Positions 1-6,791 of a DNA stretch of 9,600 nucleotides are shown in pieces. A program made the position numbers and the translations under genes. Source of the stretch: an uncultured Collinsella sp. (lineage in GTDB: Bacteria > Actinomycetota > Coriobacteriia > Coriobacteriales > Coriobacteriaceae). The notes below the pieces were generated by a model that was not told the DNA's origin, searched no databases, and saw only the letters and a program-made list of their open reading frames with translations. The stretch's first letter is position 1; each line of letters begins with the position of its first letter. The stretch covers positions 1 to 9,600 of the forward strand of contig UQWQ01000073.1 in the NCBI GenBank assembly GCA_900544755.1, in the 5' to 3' direction.

Positions 1-38
1 TGCATCAACCGCAGGCAGCGCGCCTTGCTCTGTTTATA

Positions 39-88
39 GGGGAAACTGCGTCCCGGTATTTCAGCTCAGAACGGGGCGCAGTTTCCCT
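39..88. repeat. Palindromic intergenic repeat, unit 1
   Basis: The arm GGGAAACTGCGTCCCG at 40-55 is the reverse complement of CGGGGCGCAGTTTCCC at 72-87 except for one position that would be a G-U pair in RNA. This makes a 16-bp stem with a 16-base loop. No run of T follows on either strand, so it is not a classic terminator, although it lies downstream of the minus-strand antiporter and could protect or end that transcript. The arm motif GGAAACTGCGTCCC resembles a dispersed palindrome I associate with Collinsella genomes; that link is from memory and not tested here. Confidence 0.75.
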
Positions 89-102
89 CAGGCCCATCTT
101 TC

Positions 103-148
103 GGAAACTACGTCCCATTCTGGGCGCCAATTCCGGGATGCATTTTCC
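103..148. repeat. Palindromic intergenic repeat, unit 2 (degenerate)
   Basis: GGAAACTACGTCCC at 103-116 repeats the left arm of the unit at 40-55 with few changes, and GGGATGCATTTTCC at 135-148 is its imperfect opposite arm. There are three mismatches in 14 positions, one of which is a G-T wobble. The two units sit in tandem between the window start and the antiporter stop codon. The second looks like a decayed copy of the same element. Confidence 0.55.
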
Positions 149-161
149 GCGGCGACGTTGG

Positions 162-1724
162 CTACCTGCCGTCGTCGTCCTGGGCTTCATCGCGGGCGTA
201 GAGCTCCAGCATACGGCGGCGGTACTCATGAACGGCGAGCTTGGCGCGCTCTAGGCGGCGACGCTCGCGCGCAGTCAGCTTGGACGGGTCGATCTCATCG
301 CCATAGGTTTTCTCGGCCAGCAAATGGGCGGCATCGACAATACGGGCATCGATGCGTTCGCTCGCCGCTTCGGCCGAAAGGCGGTCAGCAATGGAATCAA
401 TCGTGGGCATACCGTCAAGCGAGCGACCATGTCCATGCGACGTCAATAGCTCGTGCTCGCGGGCGAGAAGACTTGCAAGGTCGTGATGGGCGCGCAGGAT
501 ATTGAGCGCATCGGAAGGATGCTCGGCAACCTCCGCCACGGCGGCGACCGGCGCGGCATCGACCACGCGGTAGAAGAGCTGCGCGAGCAGTGGCATCAGG
601 AACACCGTGATGGCGCCGGCTGCCACCATAACCGAAGCGACGCCCTGCGATAATGCGCCGGCGTTGACAGCGACGCTCGTCACGGCGACGATAATCGGCA
701 GCGCCGTGGTGCAGTAGAGCGCTACGGTAATGCGGCCGTGGGCAGAAACATCGCGCGTCTTAGGGCAGATGCTCATGGAGACGACAATGGGCACGGCGCG
801 GATAACCAGCAACGCCACGATAAAGCCCACGAGCAGGCCAGGGCGCGATGCTACAGCCGTCAGGTCAATCTTGGCACCCGACACGGTAAAGAACACCGGG
901 ATTAAAAAGCCATAGGCAAGGCCATCGAGTTTAAGCTCGAGCGTATGGTTGCCCTCGGGGATGATATAGCGCAGGACAAAGCCCGCGGCAAAAGCGCCCA
1001 ACACGATATCGAGGCTAAAAATGGCGGAAAACGCCACGAGCGTGACCAGGATGAGCACTGTGAGGCGCACGAACGTCTGAGAAGTCGTATCGGCGCGCTC
1101 CTGAATAAAGGCAAAGAAGCGGCTGCCGATACGCTTGGAGCGGCTGGGGACCACGGCAAGCAGTACGCACACCACGGCGAACAGCCCCAAGATCAACAGC
1201 GTCTCGACACCCGTACGGGCGGACAGCAGCACCGACATGGCGAGCACGGGGCCGAGCTCGCCCCACGTACCATAGGCAAGAATCGAATCGCCGACGCGCG
1301 TCCCGGCAAGCGACCGCTCGCGCAAGATGGGCATGAGCGCCCCAAGCGCCGTCGAGGTCAACGCCAGCGTCACGGCAATGCCATCAAAATGGCTGACCGA
1401 AAACCACGGGGTAAAGCGCACGGCTAGCCAGGCGATACCAAACGTGACGACCCACGTCGCCATGCCGTAACGCCCCTCGATGCCCGTGATGTTCTTGGGA
1501 TCGATCTCAAAGCCGGCAAGCAGGAACAAAAAGGCCAGGCCGAGCTCGGACACCAGTGAGACCTCGGCATCTACATGGATAAGGCCGAGCATATGAGGTC
1601 CCAGCACCGCGCCAAACACGAGCAAAAAGACCGTCTCGGGAACGGGTTTTCCGGGAATCGCCGAGGCGATGAAGGGGCTTGCAAAGGCCACGAGTGCGAT
1701 GATGGCGAGCGAAACGAATGCCAT
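162..1724 (-). CDS. Cation:proton antiporter, CPA2 family (KefB/NapA-like)
   Basis: This 520-residue protein probably exchanges Na+ or K+ for H+ across the cytoplasmic membrane. Residues 1-385 form about 12 hydrophobic helices. Seen family features are the TSTALGALMPILRER stretch near 123-137, matching the unwound helix of CPA2 exchangers (SSTA in KefC), LDIVLGAFAAGFVL at 238-251, and IPVFFTVSGAKIDL at 275-288. Where NapA has Asp-Asp and KefC Gln-Asp, my alignment by eye puts Gly155-Glu156 (TWGELGP), so the ion-binding acid may be Glu. The tail, 390-520, is hydrophilic, helical and charged, and has no Rossmann RCK/TrkA-N domain. Its EIDPSKLTARERRRLE part recalls tails of CPA1 exchangers (inference). 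The ATG at 1724 has AGAAAGG six bases upstream. The gene is divergent from purL, 184 bases apart. Substrate ion is not readable from sequence. Confidence 0.88.
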   Translation of the reverse strand: MAFVSLAIIALVAFASPFIASAIPGKPVPETVFLLVFGAVLGPHMLGLIHVDAEVSLVSELGLAFLFLLAGFEIDPKNITGIEGRYGMATWVVTFGIAWLAVRFTPWFSVSHFDGIAVTLALTSTALGALMPILRERSLAGTRVGDSILAYGTWGELGPVLAMSVLLSARTGVETLLILGLFAVVCVLLAVVPSRSKRIGSRFFAFIQERADTTSQTFVRLTVLILVTLVAFSAIFSLDIVLGAFAAGFVLRYIIPEGNHTLELKLDGLAYGFLIPVFFTVSGAKIDLTAVASRPGLLVGFIVALLVIRAVPIVVSMSICPKTRDVSAHGRITVALYCTTALPIIVAVTSVAVNAGALSQGVASVMVAAGAITVFLMPLLAQLFYRVVDAAPVAAVAEVAEHPSDALNILRAHHDLASLLAREHELLTSHGHGRSLDGMPTIDSIADRLSAEAASERIDARIVDAAHLLAEKTYGDEIDPSKLTARERRRLERAKLAVHEYRRRMLELYARDEAQDDDGR

Positions 1725-1751
1725 GTGATGCCTTTCTCTTGTTTGCGCTTC

Positions 1752-1759
1752 ACTGTAGC
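1752..1759 (-). promoter_or_regulatory. Possible extended -10 for the antiporter gene
   Basis: Read on the minus strand the sequence is TGCTACAGT, an extended -10 pattern about 28 bases before the antiporter ATG. No recognisable -35 lies 16-18 bases upstream. This is a weak candidate placed by position and the TGn motif only. Confidence 0.3.
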
Positions 1760-1793
1760 ACCCTCGCCGTCCTCAACGCGCCGCGAGCTGTCG

Positions 1794-1799
1794 TATCAT
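1794..1799 (+). promoter_or_regulatory. Possible -10 box for purL
   Basis: TATCAT in the antiporter-purL gap would start a leader of about 100 bases before the purL ATG. No good -35 is visible 17 bases upstream. The leader contains the short tandem TACCGTACCGTACG at about 1869-1882 but no riboswitch fold that I recognise. Confidence 0.25.
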
Positions 1800-1892
1800 A
1801 GTGAGGTTTACAAACATGTGGCTCAAGGCGACCGCGAGGCTTGCCCCGCAAACCGACCGCTGCCGCATACCGTACCGTACGCCCAACCGATC

Positions 1893-1904
1893 AGGAAGGC
1901 AGGA
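1893..1904 (+). promoter_or_regulatory. purL ribosome binding site
   Basis: AGGAAGG (1893-1899, nine bases before the ATG) and AGGA (1901-1904, four bases before) both suit the ATG at 1909. The in-frame GTG at 1801 has no Shine-Dalgarno sequence, so this site decides the start. Confidence 0.75.
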
Positions 1905-1908
1905 ACCA

Positions 1909-4900
1909 ATGGTCTCTCGTATCTACGTGGAGAAGAAACCCGGGTTCGACGTCGAGGCTCAGCAGCTCAAGGGCGAGCTGTCCGAAATTCTCGGCATCAA
2001 GGGCATCGAGGCCCTGAGGATCATCAACCGCTACGACGTCGAGGGCATCGATGAGGAGCTGTTCCGCTCCTGCGTGCCGACCGTCTTTAGCGAGCCCCAG
2101 GTCGATGTGACCTACGACGAGCTCCCCGCAAGCGATGGCGCCGTCTTTGCCGTCGAATTCCTGCCTGGCCAGTTTGACCAGCGCGCCGACTCCGCCAGCG
2201 AGTGCGTGCAGCTCATCAGCCAGGGCGAGCGCCCTGTCGTGCGTTCCGCCAAGGTCTATATAATCTCGGGCGCCCTGGACGAGGCCGCCATCGAGGCCAT
2301 CAAGCACTACGTGGTGAACCCCGTCGAGGCGCGCATCGCCTCGCTCGACCTGCCCGAGACGCTGCACATGGAGACCCCCGAGCCTGCGCCTGTCGAGGTA
2401 CTTGACGGCTTCCGCGAGCTCGACGAGGCCGGCCTTGCCGCCTTTATCTCCGAGCGCGGTCTTGCCATGGACGAGGCGGACATCGCCTTCTGCCAGCAGT
2501 ACTTCCGCGATGAAGATCGCGACCCCACCATCACCGAGATCCGCGTAATCGACACCTATTGGTCCGACCACTGCCGCCACACCACCTTCGGTACCGTCCT
2601 GGATGACGTGACAATCGACGACGCCGTGGTGCAGCAGGCCTTCGACCGCTACATGGAGATGCGCCACGAGCTCGGTCGCGACGCCAAGCCCGTCTGCCTC
2701 ATGGACATGGGCACCATCGGCGCCAAGTACCTTAAGAAGACCGGCGTCATGACCGATGTCGACGAGTCCGAGGAGATCAACGCCTGCACCGTCAAGGTGA
2801 AGGTCGATGTCGACGGCGAGGACCAGGACTGGCTGTTCCTGTTTAAGAACGAGACCCACAACCACCCGACCGAGATCGAGCCCTTCGGCGGTGCCGCCAC
2901 CTGCGTGGGCGGCGCCATCCGCGACCCGCTCTCGGGCCGCAGCTACGTGTATCAGGCCATGCGCGTCACCGGCGCCGGCGACCCCACCGTCCCGGTTTCC
3001 GAGACGCTCGAGGGCAAGCTGCCGCAGCGCAAGCTCGTGACCACCGCCGCTGCCGGCTACTCCAGCTACGGCAACCAGATCGGCCTTGCCACCGGCCAGG
3101 TCAACGAGCTCTATCACCCCGGCTACGTGGCCAAGCGCATGGAGGTCGGCGCCGTCGTGGGCGCTACCCCGGCAAACCACGTGCGCCGCGAGTGCCCCGC
3201 CCCCACCGACAAGATCATCCTGCTGGGCGGCCGCACCGGCCGCGACGGCATCGGTGGCGCCACCGGCTCCTCCAAGACCCAGAACACCGAGTCCATCGAG
3301 ACCTCGGGCGCCGAAGTCCAGAAGGGCAACGCCCCGGTCGAGCGCAAGCTACAGCGCCTCTTCCGCCGCGGCGATGCCTGCCGCCTGATCAAGCGCTGCA
3401 ACGACTTTGGCGCCGGCGGCGTCTCGGTCGCCGTAGGTGAGCTTGCCGACGGCCTGTATGTCGACCTGGACACCGTGACCAAGAAGTACGACGGCCTGGA
3501 CGGCACCGAGCTCGCCATCTCCGAGTCCCAGGAGCGCATGGCCTGCGCCGTCGCCGACGGTGACGTCGAGGAGTTCATGGGCTACGCCGCCGAGGAGAAC
3601 CTCGAGGCGACCGTTATCGCCGAGGTTACCGCCGAGCCGCGCATGCGCATGGCCTGGAATGGTGTGGCCATCGTCGACCTGTCCCGCGAGTTCCTCAACT
3701 CTAACGGCGCGCCCAAGCACCAGGTCGCCCACGTGTGCGCCCGCAGCGTGTGGCAGCCCAGCTGGGGCGGCGCCACGCTTGCCGAGCGTATGACCTCGCT
3801 TGTCACCGACCTCAACGTTGCCTCCAACAAGGGCCTTTCCGAGCGCTTCGACTCCACCATCGGTGCCGCAACCGTGCTCATGCCCTTTGGTGGCAAGACG
3901 CAACTCACCCCGAGCTCGGCCATGGTCGCCAAGTTCCCCGTGGACGGCGAGACCACCACGGCAAGCGCCATGGCATGGGGCTTCAACCCCTACCTGATGG
4001 AGGCCGACCAGTTTGCTGGCGCCTACCTGTCCGTGGTCGAGTCCATCGCCAAGCTCGTGGCTGCCGGCTTTGAGCACAAGCGCGCCTACCTCTCCTTCCA
4101 GGAGTACTTCGAGCGCCTGCGCACCGAGGCCGAGCGCTGGGGCAAGCCCACGGCTGCCGTCCTTGGTGCCCTCATGGCCCAAGTCGACCTGGGCGCCGGC
4201 GCCATCGGCGGCAAGGACTCCATGAGCGGTTCGTTTGAGGACGAGGCCGGCGAGCTCAACGTTCCGCCGACCCTGATCAGCTTCGCTGTGGCCGTGGGCA
4301 AGGCCGCCCGTGCCGTCTCGCCCGAGTTCAAGGGTCTGACGCATCGCGTCGTGCGCATCGCCCCCGCCACCTATGGTGAGGACTACCGCCCCGATGCCCA
4401 GCAACTGCTCGCCGCGTTTGACGCCGTCGAGGCGCTCACCGCCAACGGCAACGCCCTGGCCGTCTCGACGCCCGGCTACGGCTGCGGCGCCGAGAGCCTC
4501 TTTAAGATGTGTGTCGGCAACCAGATCGGCATCGAACTTGCCGAGGACGTGGACGTGGAGAGCCTCTTCACCCCGCTCTACGGCAGCTTTATCGTCGAGC
4601 TCGCCGAGGACGCCGAGCTGCCCGAGGTCGCCGACGGCGTTGTCGTCGAGCCCCTGGGTACCACCGTCGAGGGCTATGTCATCGACACCGGCTCCGAGGT
4701 CGTCGAGCTCGCTGGGCTCCAGGAGGCCTGGGAGAGCGGCATCGAGGGCGTCTTCGCCTACCGCAGCGCCGGCGAGACCGCCGAGGTCGAGACCATCGAC
4801 TTCCGCGCCAAGGACATCCACGTGTACGGCGGCGCCAAAATCGCCCGCCCGCGCGTGGTTATCCCCGTGTTCCCCGGCAACAACTGCGAGTACGATAGCG

Positions 4901-5655
4901 CCCGTGCCTTCCGCGCAGCCGGTGCCGAGGCCGACACCTTCGTGATCAACAACCTCACGCCCGAGGCCGTCGCCGAGAGCACCCACGAGCTTGCCCGCCG
5001 CATCCGTGCAAGCCAGATTGTCATGATCCCCGGCGGCTTCTCGGGCGGTGACGAGCCCGACGGCTCCGCCAAGTTCATCACGGCGTTCTTCCGCGCTCCT
5101 GAGGTCACCGAGGCAGTCCGCGACCTGCTCAAGGCCCGTGACGGCCTCATGCTGGGCATCTGCAACGGCTTCCAGGCCCTGATCAAGCTCGGCCTGGTGC
5201 CCTACGGTGACATCGTCGACGCCACGCCCGATGCGCCCACGTTGACGTTCAACACCATCGGTCGCCATCAGAGCCGCCTGGTGCGCACCCGCATCTCGTC
5301 CAACCTGTCCCCGTGGCTGTCGCAGTGCAGCCTCGACGACCCCTACACCGTCGCCATCAGCCACGGCGAGGGCCGCTTTGTCGCCAACGACGAGGTGCTC
5401 GCCCAGCTGATCGCCAACGGCCAGGTCGCCACGCAGTACGTGGGCGAGGACGGCAAGCCGAGCATGGACCTTTCCGTCAACCCCAACGGCTCCGCACTCG
5501 CCATCGAGGGCATCACGAGCCCCGACGGCCGCGTCTTGGGCAAGATGGGTCATGCCGAGCGCCGCGGCGACAACCTGTACCGCAACGTGCCCGAGCATGT
5601 CCCCGGCGATAAGTTCATGCCGATCTTTGAGAGCGGCGTAGCCTACTTCGCTTAA
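1909..5655 (+). CDS. purL: Phosphoribosylformylglycinamidine synthase, single-chain form
   Basis: PurL converts FGAR, glutamine and ATP to FGAM in step four of de novo purine synthesis, in the cytoplasm. The 1248-residue chain matches the long clostridial-type family (about 1240 residues), with synthetase and glutaminase in one polypeptide. An N-terminal PurS-like domain opens with VSRIYVEKKPGFDVEA. The linker carries TYWSDHCRHTTF (His224). The first ATP-binding synthase half has NETHNHPTE at 314-322 and GGRTGRDGIGGA at 440-451, then SESQERM at 538-544. A second half has GGKDSMSG at 767-774. The class I glutaminase begins near 981 (RVVIPVFPGNNC); its nucleophile is Cys1085 in GICNGFQAL, with His1215 and Glu1217 in GHAER. 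All key residues look intact. The ATG at 1909 begins the conserved family sequence; the open frame upstream to 1801 is Arg/Pro-rich and has no ribosome site. No other pur genes adjoin it. Confidence 0.97.
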   Translation: MVSRIYVEKKPGFDVEAQQLKGELSEILGIKGIEALRIINRYDVEGIDEELFRSCVPTVFSEPQVDVTYDELPASDGAVFAVEFLPGQFDQRADSASECVQLISQGERPVVRSAKVYIISGALDEAAIEAIKHYVVNPVEARIASLDLPETLHMETPEPAPVEVLDGFRELDEAGLAAFISERGLAMDEADIAFCQQYFRDEDRDPTITEIRVIDTYWSDHCRHTTFGTVLDDVTIDDAVVQQAFDRYMEMRHELGRDAKPVCLMDMGTIGAKYLKKTGVMTDVDESEEINACTVKVKVDVDGEDQDWLFLFKNETHNHPTEIEPFGGAATCVGGAIRDPLSGRSYVYQAMRVTGAGDPTVPVSETLEGKLPQRKLVTTAAAGYSSYGNQIGLATGQVNELYHPGYVAKRMEVGAVVGATPANHVRRECPAPTDKIILLGGRTGRDGIGGATGSSKTQNTESIETSGAEVQKGNAPVERKLQRLFRRGDACRLIKRCNDFGAGGVSVAVGELADGLYVDLDTVTKKYDGLDGTELAISESQERMACAVADGDVEEFMGYAAEENLEATVIAEVTAEPRMRMAWNGVAIVDLSREFLNSNGAPKHQVAHVCARSVWQPSWGGATLAERMTSLVTDLNVASNKGLSERFDSTIGAATVLMPFGGKTQLTPSSAMVAKFPVDGETTTASAMAWGFNPYLMEADQFAGAYLSVVESIAKLVAAGFEHKRAYLSFQEYFERLRTEAERWGKPTAAVLGALMAQVDLGAGAIGGKDSMSGSFEDEAGELNVPPTLISFAVAVGKAARAVSPEFKGLTHRVVRIAPATYGEDYRPDAQQLLAAFDAVEALTANGNALAVSTPGYGCGAESLFKMCVGNQIGIELAEDVDVESLFTPLYGSFIVELAEDAELPEVADGVVVEPLGTTVEGYVIDTGSEVVELAGLQEAWESGIEGVFAYRSAGETAEVETIDFRAKDIHVYGGAKIARPRVVIPVFPGNNCEYDSARAFRAAGAEADTFVINNLTPEAVAESTHELARRIRASQIVMIPGGFSGGDEPDGSAKFITAFFRAPEVTEAVRDLLKARDGLMLGICNGFQALIKLGLVPYGDIVDATPDAPTLTFNTIGRHQSRLVRTRISSNLSPWLSQCSLDDPYTVAISHGEGRFVANDEVLAQLIANGQVATQYVGEDGKPSMDLSVNPNGSALAIEGITSPDGRVLGKMGHAERRGDNLYRNVPEHVPGDKFMPIFESGVAYFA

Positions 5656-5661
5656 AGCTAT

Positions 5662-5687
5662 CCCATCGGGTACAATCCCCTCGGGTA
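5662..5687 (+). promoter_or_regulatory. TACAAT -10-like box within a repeated CGGGTA motif
   Basis: TACAAT at 5671-5676 follows TCGGG just after the purL stop. It lies between two near-identical 11-mers, CCCATCGGGTA (5662-5672) and CCCCTCGGGTA (5677-5687). The -35 region is poor (TTCGCT at best, 18 bases upstream). As a promoter it would start a transcript near 5683, directly in front of the terminator hairpin, and serve the downstream transporter gene. This assignment is inference. Confidence 0.35.
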
Positions 5688-5692
5688 ACAAC

Positions 5693-5729
5693 ACCCGCCA
5701 CCGGCACGCCCGGTGGCGGGTTCTTTTTT
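5693..5729 (+). terminator. Intrinsic terminator after purL
   Basis: ACCCGCCACCGG at 5693-5704 pairs perfectly with CCGGTGGCGGGT at 5710-5721. The result is a 12-bp, GC-rich stem with a five-base loop, followed by TCTTTTTT to 5729. This is a textbook Rho-independent terminator for purL. It ends only 13 bases before the ribosome binding site of the next gene on the same strand. Confidence 0.93.
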
Positions 5730-5754
5730 GCTTCGCGCATACAGGAAGGACATC

Positions 5755-6690
5755 ATGGAAAGCCACAAGCCGTATCTCGCCACCCTGCCCGGGCTCATCC
5801 TGGGCTGCCTCGTCTGCTGCGCGCTCTGGGGGTCGGCTTTTCCCTGCATCAAGATCGGCTACGGCCTCTTTGGCATTCCCGCGCACGACAGCGCCTCGCA
5901 GCTGCTCTTCGCGGGTCTGCGCTTCACCCTTGCCGGCATGCTGGTCATTGTCGGCATGAGCGTGGCCCAGCGCCGCCCGCTCGTTCCGCAAGCGCGCGAT
6001 ATCAAGTCTATCCTCACGTTGTCGCTCTTCCAGACTATCGGGCAGTACTTCTTTTTCTACCTGGGACTCTCGCGCGCCAGCGCCATGTCGAGCTCCATCA
6101 TCGAGGCCAGCGCCAACTTCTTGGCCATCCTCTTTGCCGCCCTGGCGTTTCACACCGAAAAGCTCGATGCGGCCAAGGTGCTCGGCTGCGTACTGGGCTT
6201 TGCCGGCGTCGCGCTCGTCAACCTTTCGGGCGCGGACGGCACCTTTGGCTTTACGCTCGACGGCGAGGGCTTTATCCTGGCCTCCACCGTCGCGGGTGCC
6301 CTTTCGACCTGCCTGATCGGCATCTTCTCGCGCGAGCACGACGGCGTCTTGCTTGCCGGGTGGCAGTTCTTGGTCGGCGGCCTGGTCCTCACCGCCATCG
6401 GCTTTTTGATGAGCGGCACGCTCTCCCCCACCGCGATCATCCCCGCCATCGCGCTCATTATCTATATGGCACTCATTTCCGCCGTCGCGTACTCGCTATG
6501 GTCGCGTCTGCTTGCCCTCAACCCCGTCAGCCGTGTGTCGGTCTTTGGCTTTATGAATCCAGTCTTTGGCGTACTGTTGAGCGCGCTGCTGCTCGGCGAG
6601 GGCGCTGGCACGAGCCCTGTTACCGTACTTGTTGCCCTGCTGTTGGTCTGCGGCGGCATCATCATCGTCAACAAACCTAAAAAGGCCTAA
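5755..6690 (+). CDS. DMT-superfamily transporter, two EamA domains
   Basis: This 311-residue inner-membrane protein has about ten hydrophobic helices arranged as two EamA repeats, roughly residues 17-155 and 172-304. The first repeat opens with the typical LWGSAFPCIKIGY (24-36). The second ends with the family pattern NPVFGVLLSALLLGEG (268-283), followed by a last helix and a basic tail, NKPKKA. Family members mostly export small metabolites such as amino acids or nucleotide-derived compounds by proton exchange; nothing here identifies the substrate. The ATG at 5755 has AGGAAGGA four bases upstream, and the frame before it merely runs through the purL terminator. It is on the same strand as purL, but the strong hairpin between them argues against simple co-transcription. 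Confidence 0.9.
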   Translation: MESHKPYLATLPGLILGCLVCCALWGSAFPCIKIGYGLFGIPAHDSASQLLFAGLRFTLAGMLVIVGMSVAQRRPLVPQARDIKSILTLSLFQTIGQYFFFYLGLSRASAMSSSIIEASANFLAILFAALAFHTEKLDAAKVLGCVLGFAGVALVNLSGADGTFGFTLDGEGFILASTVAGALSTCLIGIFSREHDGVLLAGWQFLVGGLVLTAIGFLMSGTLSPTAIIPAIALIIYMALISAVAYSLWSRLLALNPVSRVSVFGFMNPVFGVLLSALLLGEGAGTSPVTVLVALLLVCGGIIIVNKPKKA

Positions 6691-6757
6691 CGAACTGCCC
6701 TTATTTAGCAGAGGGGATTCACATACTTTAGTTTAATGTAGTACATCGGTCAGCTGA

Positions 6758-6786
6758 GGGGCGCCACGCACGCAAGCGTACGCCCC
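6758..6786. other. Hairpin between the convergent DMT and GGDEF genes
   Basis: GGGGCG at 6758-6763 pairs with CGCCCC at 6781-6786. After a small internal loop, ACGC at 6766-6769 pairs with GCGT at 6776-6779 around a six-base loop. It lies six bases past the minus-strand GGDEF stop codon, so it may help end that transcript, but no T run follows on either strand. The rest of the gap, 6691-6757, is relatively A/T-rich and shows nothing else I can name. Confidence 0.45.
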
Positions 6787-6791
6787 AATTC

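Noticed and set aside
5..229. A 74-codon minus-strand frame at the left edge
   Set aside because: It overlaps both palindromic repeats and the antiporter's 3' end, is Arg/Thr/Pro-rich, and has no ribosome site or recognisable motif.
1801..1908. N-terminal extension of PurL from a GTG at 1801
   Set aside because: The 36 extra residues are Arg/Pro-rich and unlike the family start. There is no ribosome site, whereas the ATG at 1909 has two good ones and starts the conserved sequence.
1800..1908. A purine or PRPP riboswitch in the purL leader
   Set aside because: I could find no three-way junction or ykkC-like conserved bases; pairings seen are four to five bp only.
1891..3180. A 429-codon minus-strand frame opposite the 5' half of purL
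   Set aside because: It has the same low-complexity Gly/Val/Leu/Asp composition as other antisense shadows, no recognised domain, and complete overlap with conserved purL sequence.
3349..6339. A 996-codon open frame on the minus strand opposite purL and the DMT gene
   Set aside because: It is antisense to two clearly conserved genes, is biased to Gly, Ala, Val, Asp and His, and has no domain I recognise. Long antisense frames are expected from GC-rich codon use in purL.
6736..6746. ATGTAGTACAT palindrome in the DMT-GGDEF gap
   Set aside because: It is only five bp per arm, in A/T-rich DNA between convergent genes, with no promoter for it to control.
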